Below are positions 9,265 through 18,350 of a DNA stretch of 64,000 nucleotides, piece after piece. Source of the stretch: Henriciella litoralis. GTDB taxonomy: Bacteria; Pseudomonadota; Alphaproteobacteria; Caulobacterales; Hyphomonadaceae. The DNA lies in assembly GCF_002088935.1 (NCBI RefSeq), contig NZ_NCSS01000006.1, positions 2,884,407-2,948,406 of the forward strand, given 5' to 3'. The first letter of the stretch is position 1. Each line of letters begins with the position of its first letter. The notes beneath the pieces were generated by a model that was given only the letters and a program-made list of their open reading frames with translations, was not told the origin of the DNA and did not search any database. Both the position numbers and the translations under genes were made by a program.

Positions 9265-10428
9265 GTGAAAACCTGCGCCCCAGATACGCATGACGAATTG
9301 CGCGACGCCCTGCGTTCGCTCTGCGCCGAGTTCCCGGCTGAATACCACCGCAGGCACGGTGCCGCTGAGACCTATCCTGAAGAATTCATCGATGCGTTGA
9401 CATCGGCCGGCTGGCTCGCCGCGATGATCCCGGAAGAGTTCGGCGGATCGGGGCTTGGCCTTGCCGAAGCATCCATCGTCATGGAAGAGATCAATCGCGG
9501 CGGCGGGAATGCGGGTCACTGCCACGGCCAGATGTACAATATGGGCACGGTGCTCCGGCACGGTTCGCCGACACAGAAGGCGAAATACCTGCCCCGGATC
9601 GCATCGGGCGAGCTGAGGCTGCAGTCGATGGCTGTGACCGAGCCAACGACCGGCACCGACACAACAAAGCTCAAAACGACCGCGGTGAAAAAGGGCGACC
9701 GCTATGTTGTGAACGGCCAGAAGGTCTGGATCAGCCGCATCCAGCATTCGGACCTGATGATCCTTCTTGCTCGCACCACCCCGTTGGCCGAGGTCCAGCG
9801 CAAGTCGCAGGGCCTTTCAGTCTTCATTGTCGACCTCAAGGACGCACTTGGCTCGGGTATGGAGATCAAGAAGATCCGCAACATGGTCGGCCACGAGACA
9901 AATGAGGTTTTCTTCGATGACCTCGAAATTCCGGAGGAGAACCTGATCGGCGAGGAGGGCAAGGGCTTTCGCTACATTCTCGATGGGCTGAATGCGGAGC
10001 GCACGCTGATCGCCGCCGAATGTATTGGCGATGGCTACTGGTTCATCGATCGAGCGGTGGATTATGCCGGACAGCGCATCGTCTTCGACCGGCCCATCGG
10101 CCAGAATCAGGGCGTGCAGTTCCCGGTTGCGCGCGCTTTCGTGAATGTCGAGGCGGCCAATCTGATGCGCTTCGAAGCCTGCCGGCGTTATGACGCCAAT
10201 GAAGACTGCGGGGCGCAGGCCAATATGGCCAAGCTTCTGGCGGCCGATGCCAGCTGGCAGGCCGCCAATGAATGCATGCAGGTCCATGGCGGGTTCGGAT
10301 TTGCCGAGGAATATGATATCGAACGGAAATTCCGCGAGACGCGGCTCTATCAGGTGGCGCCCATCTCGACCAATCTCATCTTGTCCTATGTCGCAGAGCA
10401 TGTCCTTGGCATGCCCCGGTCTTTCTGA
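9265..10428 (+). CDS. Acyl-CoA dehydrogenase, alternative catalytic-Glu type
   Basis: This 387-residue acyl-CoA dehydrogenase has conserved motifs VTEPTTGTDT and MQVHGGFGFAEEYDIERKFR. The usual YEGTS glutamate is missing: the equivalent segment reads YQVAPISTN. Instead a glutamate at about residue 245 in LNAERTLIA matches the catalytic glutamate of isovaleryl-CoA dehydrogenase, which suggests a branched or bulky acyl-CoA substrate. The start is GTG 9265 behind GGGAG; the nearby ATG 9258 is out of frame. It follows the first dehydrogenase by 95 bases and precedes the CitE gene by 10. Confidence 0.9.
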   Translation: MKTCAPDTHDELRDALRSLCAEFPAEYHRRHGAAETYPEEFIDALTSAGWLAAMIPEEFGGSGLGLAEASIVMEEINRGGGNAGHCHGQMYNMGTVLRHGSPTQKAKYLPRIASGELRLQSMAVTEPTTGTDTTKLKTTAVKKGDRYVVNGQKVWISRIQHSDLMILLARTTPLAEVQRKSQGLSVFIVDLKDALGSGMEIKKIRNMVGHETNEVFFDDLEIPEENLIGEEGKGFRYILDGLNAERTLIAAECIGDGYWFIDRAVDYAGQRIVFDRPIGQNQGVQFPVARAFVNVEAANLMRFEACRRYDANEDCGAQANMAKLLAADASWQAANECMQVHGGFGFAEEYDIERKFRETRLYQVAPISTNLILSYVAEHVLGMPRSF

Positions 10429-10438
10429 CCCCCTGGCG

Positions 10439-11245
10439 ATGATGCGTACATTTTCCTTCCCTCTTTTCGTGCCCGCAACCCGGCCAGATCGTTTCGCCAA
10501 GGCGGCAAGCTCTGGCACCGACACGGTGATCGTGGACCTGGAAGATGCGGTGGCGGAAGATGCGAAGGACGCTGCACGCGACGAGGCGGCGCAAGCGCTG
10601 GGAGATATCTCGGGCGCTGATGTTTGGCTGCGCGTCAATGGAAGCGACACCGATTGGCATGATGCGGATATCGAGCTGGCTGTCGCTGCCCACGTAAACG
10701 GCATCGTTCTGCCCAAGTGCGAGAGCGTCGACCAGTTGAAACATGTGCGCGCGGCGCTCAGTGTGGACCAGTCCATCATCGCGCTGATCGAAAGCGCCAG
10801 AGGGGTCCGGGCTGCATATGAGATTGCCGAAGTCAGCGACCGGCTGATGTTCGGATCGATCGACTATGCGCTTGATGTCGGCTGCCAGCTTACGCAGGAG
10901 GCCTCCCTTTTTGCGCGCTCGAAACTGGTCATCGCATCGCGCGCGGCCCGGATCCCTCCGCCGCTCGATGGGGTCACTACCAGTCTGGAAGATGAAGGGC
11001 TGGTCCGCAGCGACGCGGCCCATGCAAGTGGTCTCGGATTTGGCGGGAAGCTTTTGATCCACCCCAACCAGATTCAGCCGGCCCGCACCGGATTTGCGCC
11101 CTCTGCTGAAGAAATAGAGTGGGCCAGAAACATCTTGTCCGGCGGCGACGGCGGCGAGGCGCGGTCCGTTGGCGGCGAAATGATTGACGCTCCGGTGGTC
11201 GAGCGCGCCCGGCGGCTTCTCCTCCGGTATGAGGAAACGGCATGA
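10439..11245 (+). CDS. CitE-like (HpcH/HpaI aldolase family) CoA-ester lyase
   Basis: About 268 residues form the TIM barrel of the CitE/malyl-CoA lyase family. Visible family residues are VDLEDAV near the N-terminus, the arginine in WLRVNG, the Mg ligand Glu in ALIESARG, the Asp in FGSIDYALD, and IHPNQI near the C-terminus. Relatives split malyl-CoA or citramalyl-CoA to acetyl-CoA plus glyoxylate or pyruvate. The frame reaches back to 10190 inside the dehydrogenase gene, but the family start MMRTFSFPLFVPATRP fixes the start at 10439 or 10442. Its stop overlaps the next gene by 4 bases (ATGA), indicating coupled translation with the hydratase. Confidence 0.88.
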   Translation: MMRTFSFPLFVPATRPDRFAKAASSGTDTVIVDLEDAVAEDAKDAARDEAAQALGDISGADVWLRVNGSDTDWHDADIELAVAAHVNGIVLPKCESVDQLKHVRAALSVDQSIIALIESARGVRAAYEIAEVSDRLMFGSIDYALDVGCQLTQEASLFARSKLVIASRAARIPPPLDGVTTSLEDEGLVRSDAAHASGLGFGGKLLIHPNQIQPARTGFAPSAEEIEWARNILSGGDGGEARSVGGEMIDAPVVERARRLLLRYEETA

Positions 11246-12078
11246 GCGTGATCGATATTGGCGGCCTGCAGGAATGGGTTGGCAAGACCGAGACGCGGAC
11301 CGACGAGGTTCGCGAAACGGCGCTGGTCCAGTTTCGCGGAACGCTTGAACGGGGCCTCGTCGATGACGCGGTCGAACAGGTTCCGCCGGGCTTCCACTGG
11401 ACATTGTTTCCACCCGTCACGCGGCTTGGCGAACTCGGGGAGGACGGGCACCCCAGGTCGCAAGGCCTTTTGCCTGCCATGCCGCTAAGCGCGCGGATGT
11501 GGGCCGGCGGCACAGTCGTGTTTCGCGCGCCATTGAGCGTGGGTGATGTGGTCACCCGGCAGACGAAGGTGACGTCTATTGAAGAGAAATCCGGCAGCGC
11601 GGGGCCTCTCCTTTTCGTGGCGCTGGCGCATGAGTATTGCGTGGGCCAACAGACGGTCGTGTCGGAAATCCAGAACCTCGTCTATCGCAACCCTGCGGCG
11701 CCAAAACCCCCGCCCCCCGCCGACCCGGCGCGTTCGGAGACCACATTCGAGACCGATCCGCGCCAATTGTTTCGATATTCGGCGCTGACCTTCAACACCC
11801 ACCGTATCCATTATGATCAGGCTTATGCCCGCAATGTTGAAGGCTACCAGGATCTTGTCGTGCACGGGCCGTTGCAGGCGACGCTAATGGTCAATTTCCT
11901 GGCCGGCGCTCTTGGTCATGCGAGGATCGGTCTGCGTTACAGGGGCCTGGCCCCTCTCTATGTGGGAGAACGGGGATCTCTCTGCCGGAATGGAGAAACA
12001 TCGGGCGATGTGTGGATTGAGCGATCTGCTGGCCAGGCGACCATGAAGGGCCAATACGGACACGCGGACGACTTCTGA
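11242..12078 (+). CDS. Meh-like FAS1-type/MaoC acyl-CoA hydratase
   Basis: This 278-residue protein has two hot-dog folds. The N-terminal part resembles the dehydratase family of mesaconyl-C4-CoA hydratase (Meh) and HTD2: a WxGxTE-like start, a WTLFPP segment, then MPLSARMWAGG and KSGSAGPLLFV. The C-terminal part has FNTHRIHYDQAYA and the LVVHGPLQATLM motif with the catalytic His region. Meh hydrates mesaconyl-C4-CoA to citramalyl-CoA, which the coupled CitE-like enzyme could cleave to acetyl-CoA and pyruvate. That role is inferred from family and coupling; a different branched substrate is possible. Confidence 0.82.
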   Translation: MSVIDIGGLQEWVGKTETRTDEVRETALVQFRGTLERGLVDDAVEQVPPGFHWTLFPPVTRLGELGEDGHPRSQGLLPAMPLSARMWAGGTVVFRAPLSVGDVVTRQTKVTSIEEKSGSAGPLLFVALAHEYCVGQQTVVSEIQNLVYRNPAAPKPPPPADPARSETTFETDPRQLFRYSALTFNTHRIHYDQAYARNVEGYQDLVVHGPLQATLMVNFLAGALGHARIGLRYRGLAPLYVGERGSLCRNGETSGDVWIERSAGQATMKGQYGHADDF

Positions 12079-12111
12079 AAGGCGCAAGGGCCTGGGTTCA
12101 GACTTGCGTTG

Positions 12112-12840
12112 TCAGGCAGGCTCATTCTCGACAACGACCGGCTCGCCCGCAATCGTATCATCCTCGATGATCCGCTTTACCTCGGCTGCGATATCGTCCG
12201 GCTGAAGCAGCTTGATGGACTTCAGCAAGTCTGCAAGCCACGGCGCATCCTTGGGTACGATCGCCGTGTCAGTCACGGCGGGACAGAGGGGAACGACGCG
12301 TATGCCCAGGGAATCCTTCAGGGGTTCGCAGGCACGCGAGAAGGAGAGAATGGCAGCCTTTGAGGAAGAATAGGCAGGGTCCGCCGGCATCGGTTCGAAA
12401 GCGGCCACCGAAGAGGTGTTGATGATAACGCCGCCCACGCCGCGCTTTCGCAGGTTGCCAATGGCGATCCGGGTTCCGATCACCATAGCGACAAAATTGA
12501 TCTGGAGAGCGGCCACCATGCGAGAGAGTTCCGCGTCCGGGAAATCCGGGACGGCCCCCATTATGCCGGCATTGTTGTGGATGATGTCGAGCCCGCCGGC
12601 CTTGGTTTCGGCCTGCTCGTAAAGCTTGATCGCCTCGTCGGGTGAGGAGAGGTTGGCGGGAATAATGATCGGCTCGGCACCGAGTGTTCTGATTTCTTTG
12701 GCGAGCGGTTCGAGCTGCTTTCGATCAATGTCCGAAATAACCAATTTTGCGACGCCTTCGCGCGCAAGCATCAGCGCGGTTGCGCGACCAATGCCTCCTG
12801 TTGCTCCGGTCACCAAGGCGTTCTTGTTTCCGATTTGCAT
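12112..12840 (-). CDS. Short-chain dehydrogenase/reductase
   Basis: The 242-residue classical SDR has TGATGGIG, HNNAG, and the YSSSK active site. AGAGGAAAA precedes the ATG. It is convergent with the Meh-like gene and lies just downstream of another SDR on the same strand, with 69 bases between them. NAD preference is suggested by the aspartate in ISDID at the end of strand 2. The tail after the core (LLQPDDIAAEVKRIIEDD) is typical of 15-hydroxyprostaglandin-dehydrogenase-like SDRs. Substrate unknown. Confidence 0.88.
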   Translation of the reverse strand: MQIGNKNALVTGATGGIGRATALMLAREGVAKLVISDIDRKQLEPLAKEIRTLGAEPIIIPANLSSPDEAIKLYEQAETKAGGLDIIHNNAGIMGAVPDFPDAELSRMVAALQINFVAMVIGTRIAIGNLRKRGVGGVIINTSSVAAFEPMPADPAYSSSKAAILSFSRACEPLKDSLGIRVVPLCPAVTDTAIVPKDAPWLADLLKSIKLLQPDDIAAEVKRIIEDDTIAGEPVVVENEPA

Positions 12841-12909
12841 TGTTGTTTTCCTCTAAAGGTCAGTTTGGCGAGATATCAGGGCTGGTCCGGCGGTCCTCCC
12901 GATACCTAG

Positions 12910-13614
12910 CTAGGCGAGCGCTGAGTCTGGAAGGAGCGAGCGCAGGGATTGCGCTGCAGGATCAGGGAAAACGTCGTCTTCGCCGTCAGCGAGGGCCTTC
13001 AGAACAGCGCCGGTAAGGAGGCTGGGGGGCGACAGGAGCGCTCGGTCGGTTTCTGGTAAGTGCATGTCGGTGTCATAACCGCCAGCATAAACGGCCAGCA
13101 CGCGAACTCCCTTGGGCGCCAGTTCGTGACGCACTCCTTCCGTCATGAAACGTGCGGCCGCCTTCGACGCATTGTAAGTGCCGACAAGCGGCATGTAAGT
13201 GAGCGCGGCGATGGAAAGAATGTTCACGATCGCGCCACCCCGATCAATCAGGCCCGGAGAAAAGGCACGGATCATCTCCAAAGTGCCGAAATAGTTCACC
13301 TCGAGTTCCGATCTGGCCTGCTGGAGATCGGGCGAGGAGAGAAACGACGCGTAATAGAGTACGCCCGCATTGTTGACGAGGATATCGATATCCGGCGCGT
13401 GGGAAACCGCGGCCCTGATCGTCTTGGGATCTGTCGTGTCGATAAGAATGGGCTCGACACGCGGATCGACTGAACGCAGCTTCTCGGCCGCCGCGTCATT
13501 GCGGACGCTCGCATAGATTTTTTCCGCACCAGCTTCAAGAAATGCATCGACAAAGGCTCGTCCGATGCCTCGCGAGGCCCCGGTTATCAAGGGGCGGCTT
13601 CCTGCTGCCTGCAT
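12910..13614 (-). CDS. Short-chain dehydrogenase, VFPD-tail subgroup
   Basis: The 234-residue SDR has TGASRGIG, VNNAG and YNASK. It shares an unusual layout with two other SDRs here (22741-23466 and 42803-43582): GA-x-K-[IV]-Y-x-x-x-R after strand 2, NYFG or NYWG in helix 4, and a [DS]-[VI]-FPD segment near the C-terminus. This suggests a paralogous set acting on related intermediates. GGGAGGAATAG lies before the ATG. Its promoter gap (13615-13960) is shared with the divergent P450 gene. Confidence 0.87.
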   Translation of the reverse strand: MQAAGSRPLITGASRGIGRAFVDAFLEAGAEKIYASVRNDAAAEKLRSVDPRVEPILIDTTDPKTIRAAVSHAPDIDILVNNAGVLYYASFLSSPDLQQARSELEVNYFGTLEMIRAFSPGLIDRGGAIVNILSIAALTYMPLVGTYNASKAAARFMTEGVRHELAPKGVRVLAVYAGGYDTDMHLPETDRALLSPPSLLTGAVLKALADGEDDVFPDPAAQSLRSLLPDSALA

Positions 13615-13960
13615 TGTCTATTCCTCCCTTTCGGTGTGAGCCGCGCCGCCTTATTGGTGGTCATGGCGAGATCGTTCAACTCACCTCAATTTTAAAATTA
13701 GTCCTTGCATCACTTTTCTGGTGAACTCAAGACTTTTTTGACGAGACGGTATCGAATAAAATTCGAAAGTTCTCGCCATAGAATGACAAAAAATACAATA
13801 AAAACACGATATAATCCTGATTTTCATCCGGGGTAACAGTCGTGGCGCTTGCGCTTGACCAATATTGTAGCGCGTTATACGCTTCGGCGAATAAATACGT
13901 GCTGCGCTATAGGCTGATCACTTGTGTCAGCGTCTTTATAATACTTTGGGAGGAATTGAA
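13615..13960. other. AT-rich divergent promoter region
   Basis: This 346-base gap separates the SDR operon (minus) and the P450 operon (plus). It is clearly more AT-rich than its neighbours and holds the operator-like element at 13866-13879. No gene is seen in it. Confidence 0.6.
13866..13879. promoter_or_regulatory. Operator-like element (GTTATA half-site)
   Basis: TGTAGC-GC-GTTATA matches one arm of the TATAAC-NN-GTTATA palindrome perfectly and the other at four of six positions. It lies 81 bases before the P450 start. It is the least convincing member of the set. Confidence 0.35.
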
Positions 13961-15193
13961 ATGAGCGAACAAAAAACCTGTCCCGTCGACGGCGTGATGG
14001 AAATAGATCCGAACTCGGAAGAATTCGGGCTGGGGTTTAAGGAAATATACTCTCAGCTACACGCGTCTGGATGCCCGTACGCCCATTCGAGCGCTGGGGA
14101 TTTCTATGCACTTGCAAAGCATGAAGACATTACGAAGGCGTGCCTGAAGCCGAAGGTCTGGACCAGCACCAAAGGGCCAGCGCTTCAGTATCAGGATCCT
14201 GACCAGCCAGGCGTTCTCGTCAGTGTCGATCCGCCTGAGCATACCTTCGAAGCGAAACTGGTCGGCAAAACGTTTTCGAAAGCCTATTTCGAGTCTTTCA
14301 TTCCCGGTATCAAGGCGTTCCTGAACGAGCGGATAGATAGCTTCATTGAAAAGGGCCACTGCGACATTCACAAGGAAATCTCGGAGCCGCTTCCGCTCTG
14401 GGTGATCTTTTCGATGTTCGGCAAATCAATCGACGAAGAGGGCATCAAAGCCTATCGCGAAGGTTTCGTCGGCTCTATTGGCCAGATGCTTAATCCGAAT
14501 CCAGTCCGTCCCACCAGCGAAAATCCGTATGCGGATAGTTTCCTGTACGATCATCTTCAGGATACAAAGAAGAAGCTGGCCGCGGGAAAGATAGACGCTG
14601 GCGACAATCTTCTGACCCGGTTCATCACCAATGAGGTCGATGGCGTGAGGCTGTCAGACGAAAAAATCATGGCCTTCTGCGGCTTCCTGCTGGCAGCAGG
14701 CAGCGGAACGACAACCATCCTGCTCTCGAACCTTCTCTACAGGTTGCTGATTTCTCCGGAACAGTTCCAGAAGGTGAAGGACGATCCGGAGCTCATTCCG
14801 CTGGCGATCGAGGAATGCCTTCGCGTGGATTCGCCGCTTCATGGCCTGTTCCGGACCAATACCGAACAGGTCGAGGTCGGCCCTCTCAACATCGAGCCCG
14901 ATACGAAAGTTCTGATGATGTGGGGCGCAGGCAATCATGACCCGGACGTCTTCCCAAATCCGACGGAGTTTGATCTCGATCGCGACATGTCCGAAGTCCG
15001 CAAGCACCTGTCTTTCGGATTCGGGATCCATATCTGCCGTGGGGCTCCTCTGTCACGGATCGAGGCGCGCCTTTTCCTCGAGACCGTCATGGAGCGTCTG
15101 CCCAATCTGAGGCTGGATGGGGAAATCGAGAGAGATACCCGTATCCCGATCTTCCAGGGTATCCGCAAACTCCCGATCGCTTGGGACACCTGA
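13961..15193 (+). CDS. Cytochrome P450
   Basis: The 410-residue soluble bacterial P450 shows every core signature: I-helix oxygen-binding AGSGTT at 246-251, ExxR at Glu285-Arg288, and the heme loop FGFGIHIC with the thiolate ligand Cys359. It would hydroxylate a hydrophobic substrate using electrons from a ferredoxin; a suitable [2Fe-2S] ferredoxin is encoded at 49349. The frame opens at 13922, but ATG 13961 has GGGAGGAA just upstream and is the start. It leads an operon-like run of reductases and an epoxide-hydrolase-like protein, so the product may be an alcohol or epoxide processed by them. Confidence 0.95.
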   Translation: MSEQKTCPVDGVMEIDPNSEEFGLGFKEIYSQLHASGCPYAHSSAGDFYALAKHEDITKACLKPKVWTSTKGPALQYQDPDQPGVLVSVDPPEHTFEAKLVGKTFSKAYFESFIPGIKAFLNERIDSFIEKGHCDIHKEISEPLPLWVIFSMFGKSIDEEGIKAYREGFVGSIGQMLNPNPVRPTSENPYADSFLYDHLQDTKKKLAAGKIDAGDNLLTRFITNEVDGVRLSDEKIMAFCGFLLAAGSGTTTILLSNLLYRLLISPEQFQKVKDDPELIPLAIEECLRVDSPLHGLFRTNTEQVEVGPLNIEPDTKVLMMWGAGNHDPDVFPNPTEFDLDRDMSEVRKHLSFGFGIHICRGAPLSRIEARLFLETVMERLPNLRLDGEIERDTRIPIFQGIRKLPIAWDT

Positions 15194-15280
15194 TCCGTGC
15201 ACGCGACCGCCCCGTTGGAAGCATGTCGATGGCGTGTTTCTGAACGAATGATCGGAATCCAGTAGACAGGAAAATACGCT

Positions 15281-16297
15281 ATGCCTGAGACAACCCGAGC
15301 CATTGTGCTCGCCCGCCGGCCCGGCAACGGTATTTCGGAAGATGATTTCAAAATCGTGACGCGCGATCTTCCAGAGCCTGCCGACGAACAGGTTCTGGTC
15401 CGGAATGTCGTCCTGAGTGTCGATCCATACATGCGTCTCGGAATGAGCGACCGGATGGGGACGCCAGCGCCGCAGCAAGTCGGCGAGTTGATGAGCGGGG
15501 GTGCCGTTGGTGTTGTCACGCGCTCCAGAAGCCAAGCTCTACCGGAAGGCACCATGGTGTCCAGCATGAATGGCTGGCGCGAGGCTTATGTGGCCGACGC
15601 TTCCTCCGTGCAGCCTGTGGCCTCCGATGGCGGCCGGCCAAGTCTCTATCTGGGCATACTCGGGCTGACCGGCATCACGGCCTATGCAGGCGTCGAAAGA
15701 CTGCTGGAGCCTCAGGCCGGCGAGACGGTGTTTGTCTCTGGGGCCGCCGGGGCGGTTGGTTCCGTGGTCGTTCAGCTCGCCAAGCGGCGCGGCTGCAAGG
15801 TTCTGGGCACTGCCGGCAGCGCGGAGAAGATCAGCTGGCTGAGGGACACGCTCGGCGCCGATGCGGTCGCAAACTACAAGAAGGATGACCTCAACGACTT
15901 TCTGACTCAAAACGCGCCGGAGGGCATCGATCACTATTTCGATAATGTCGGCGGCGAGACGCTTGACGCGGCGATCCTCGCGCTGAAGCCACGTGGCCGG
16001 ATCGTGGTGTGCGGCGCAATCTCCCAGTACAACACAGACAATTACTGCGCTGGCCCGTCGGAATTCTTCAAGATATCCGCAAAGGAACTCAGGCTCTTTG
16101 GCCTGAACGTGTCCATGTGGTTTCCGATGGCAGGCGAAATCATCCCGCAGCTCGCCCAGATGCTCGAAGCCGGAGAACTCGTCTGGGAAGAGACCGCGGT
16201 CGAGGGGCTCGAAAATATGCCGGAGGCGTTCGTGTCGCTGTTCCGGGGTGCCAATCTTGGAAAGATGATCGTCACGCTTGACGGGAGCAAGGGATGA
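15281..16297 (+). CDS. MDR NADP-dependent oxidoreductase (curcumin reductase/PTGR-like)
   Basis: The 338-residue zinc-free medium-chain reductase has the family N-terminus LARRPGNG, SVDPYMR, and the NADP-binding SGAAGAVGS, followed by YFDNVGGE. Relatives reduce the C=C bond of enones (leukotriene B4 dehydrogenase, CurA). It follows the P450 by 87 bases, and its stop overlaps the next gene start (ATGA). It has a paralog at 61413-62426. A role in saturating an enone produced from the P450 substrate is an inference. Confidence 0.9.
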   Translation: MPETTRAIVLARRPGNGISEDDFKIVTRDLPEPADEQVLVRNVVLSVDPYMRLGMSDRMGTPAPQQVGELMSGGAVGVVTRSRSQALPEGTMVSSMNGWREAYVADASSVQPVASDGGRPSLYLGILGLTGITAYAGVERLLEPQAGETVFVSGAAGAVGSVVVQLAKRRGCKVLGTAGSAEKISWLRDTLGADAVANYKKDDLNDFLTQNAPEGIDHYFDNVGGETLDAAILALKPRGRIVVCGAISQYNTDNYCAGPSEFFKISAKELRLFGLNVSMWFPMAGEIIPQLAQMLEAGELVWEETAVEGLENMPEAFVSLFRGANLGKMIVTLDGSKG

Positions 16298-18294
16298 CGA
16301 GCGCAGCGGGAGGGAATGGCGTGAAGCTCACCCATTTGATGACGCCAGTCCGCATCGGCAAACTGGAGATCAAGAACCGTGTGGTGCGGTCTGCCCACAC
16401 CACGGCGATTGGCGGCGGTACGCTCAGCGAAGACCTGATCGCCTACCATGAAGCCCGGGCAAAAGGCGGGGTAGGCCTTTCGGTTATCGAAGCGCTCGCG
16501 GTCCACCCGACGTCGCTCGCGCCGCTCAACATGATCGATCCCACGCTTGGCGATCAGTACAAGCGGATGGTGGACAGGATGCGCCCGCATGGCATGCGGG
16601 TGTTTCAGCAGCTGTTTCACGCGGGCCGCCATGGGCGAACGCTGGATGGCTCGCCCCCCTGGGCGCCTTCTGACCGGCCTGGCGTCGAGACGGCGCAGGC
16701 GCCTCTTCCGATGACGAAGACGATGATCGACACCATTGTCGGGGCCTATGCCGACGCCTCCGAAAAGTTGAAAAGCTGGGGCTGCGACGGCGTTGAATTT
16801 CATGCGGGGCACGGATTCCTGCCTCAGCAATTTCTCTCCACCTTCGCCAATGACCGCGAGGATGACTATGGCGGCTCGCTGGAGAACCGGGCCCGGTTCA
16901 CCATGGAAGCGCTGGCGGCCATGCGCAGCGCCGTGGGGCCGGACTTTGTGGTTGGCATCCGGCTGTCACCGGACATGCTGGCGGGCGGCGTTGGTGTCGA
17001 AGACAACCTGGCGGTTGCGCAGATGGCGGAGGCAGCAGGGCTCGTCGATTATATCAGCATTTCCTCGGGGACCTTCCAGACGATGGACAAGACCATCGGC
17101 GGGATGCATGAGCCTGTCGGTTTCGAAATGCCGGTCACGACGCCGATCACCGAAAAGATTTCCGTGCCGACCATAATTGTTGGCCGTTACCGCACGCTGG
17201 AGGAAGCCGATCAGGCGATCCGCTCCGGTGACGGCGATCTCGTCGCCATGGTCCGCGCAACCATTGCCGAACCGGACCTTGTGAAAAAGACACTGGATGG
17301 CCATCCAGAGCGCGTGCGCCCCTGCATCGGCTGCAATCAGGGGTGTATCGGACAATTGCTTGTGGCGCCGAACCGGATGGGCTGCGCGGTGAATCCTGCT
17401 GTCGGGTTTGAGCTAAAGCGCGGGGATGACCGGCTGGAGCCGGTGAGCGATCCCAAAAAAATACTTGTTATCGGCGGTGGCCCGGCAGGCATGGAGGCCG
17501 CCCGTGTCGCTGCGCTGAAGGGACATGAAGTGGTGCTCGCCGAAGCTGAGGCGGATCTTGGCGGGGCTGCCAAGCTTGCTGCAAGGGCGCCGACACGCGG
17601 CGGTCTCGGCGACATTCTGGTCTGGTTGCAGGATGAAGTGTACCGTCTCGGCGTCGATGTCAGGACCAGCACGTATATGGACCTTGGCGATGTCGAAGCC
17701 ATCGAGCCTGACCTGGTTGTGCTTGCAACGGGCTCCATGCCACGGCTTGACGGCATACAATTGTCCAATCCGGGAGAGCCAATCGACGGCATCGACCACG
17801 CCAAGGTGATTTCATCGGCTGAGCTCTTTCAGCAACCCTTACGGGACTGGGGAGCGTCCGCTGTCGTCATCGACGATACTGGCCACTATGAGGCAATTGC
17901 CTGTGCGGAGACGCTGGCAACCGCGGGCGTAAAGGTGAACTTCATCACACGTCACGCCGCTTTCGCACCGCTCGTCGAGGCTGCCCTGATGACCGATCCG
18001 GCACTACGGCGCCTCACCAGCCTGGGCGTCGGCGTTCATACACGCACCCGTGTCCTTTCGATTGATGATGAAGGGGTGGTCGCGGCACCGACCTTCCTTG
18101 AGTCAGACACAAACCACACGCAGCGATTGCCGGCCAATACGGTCGTCTTCGTGTCGCGAAACCGGCCCAATCGGGACATGGCGGAGGAGCTTCGCGAGAA
18201 GGGAATTTCGGTTCAGCTGGTGGGCGACGCCAACATGCCGCGCTTCCTGCCTGATGCCATTCGCGAGGGCAATCTTGCCGGTGCGGCGGCCTGA
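16294..18294 (+). CDS. FadH-like NADH:flavin oxidoreductase with Fe-S cluster
   Basis: The 666-residue enzyme has the 2,4-dienoyl-CoA reductase / trimethylamine dehydrogenase architecture. An OYE-type FMN TIM barrel spans residues 10-340. A [4Fe-4S] motif follows, with Cys344, Cys347, Cys351 and Cys364 in the canonical C-x2-C-x3-C-x12-C spacing. A C-terminal FAD/NAD(P) domain starts at GGGPAGM, residues 394-400. Such enzymes reduce dienoyl-CoAs or other conjugated alkenes, or remove hydroxyl groups in bile-acid metabolism. It is translationally coupled to the MDR reductase, consistent with sequential double-bond reductions. Confidence 0.92.
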   Translation: MTSAAGGNGVKLTHLMTPVRIGKLEIKNRVVRSAHTTAIGGGTLSEDLIAYHEARAKGGVGLSVIEALAVHPTSLAPLNMIDPTLGDQYKRMVDRMRPHGMRVFQQLFHAGRHGRTLDGSPPWAPSDRPGVETAQAPLPMTKTMIDTIVGAYADASEKLKSWGCDGVEFHAGHGFLPQQFLSTFANDREDDYGGSLENRARFTMEALAAMRSAVGPDFVVGIRLSPDMLAGGVGVEDNLAVAQMAEAAGLVDYISISSGTFQTMDKTIGGMHEPVGFEMPVTTPITEKISVPTIIVGRYRTLEEADQAIRSGDGDLVAMVRATIAEPDLVKKTLDGHPERVRPCIGCNQGCIGQLLVAPNRMGCAVNPAVGFELKRGDDRLEPVSDPKKILVIGGGPAGMEAARVAALKGHEVVLAEAEADLGGAAKLAARAPTRGGLGDILVWLQDEVYRLGVDVRTSTYMDLGDVEAIEPDLVVLATGSMPRLDGIQLSNPGEPIDGIDHAKVISSAELFQQPLRDWGASAVVIDDTGHYEAIACAETLATAGVKVNFITRHAAFAPLVEAALMTDPALRRLTSLGVGVHTRTRVLSIDDEGVVAAPTFLESDTNHTQRLPANTVVFVSRNRPNRDMAEELREKGISVQLVGDANMPRFLPDAIREGNLAGAAA

Positions 18295-18350
18295 CTGGCG
18301 TTGACTGATGGGGTTGCCGCGCGGACCAATTTCGAAAGGCGGAGACGGGC

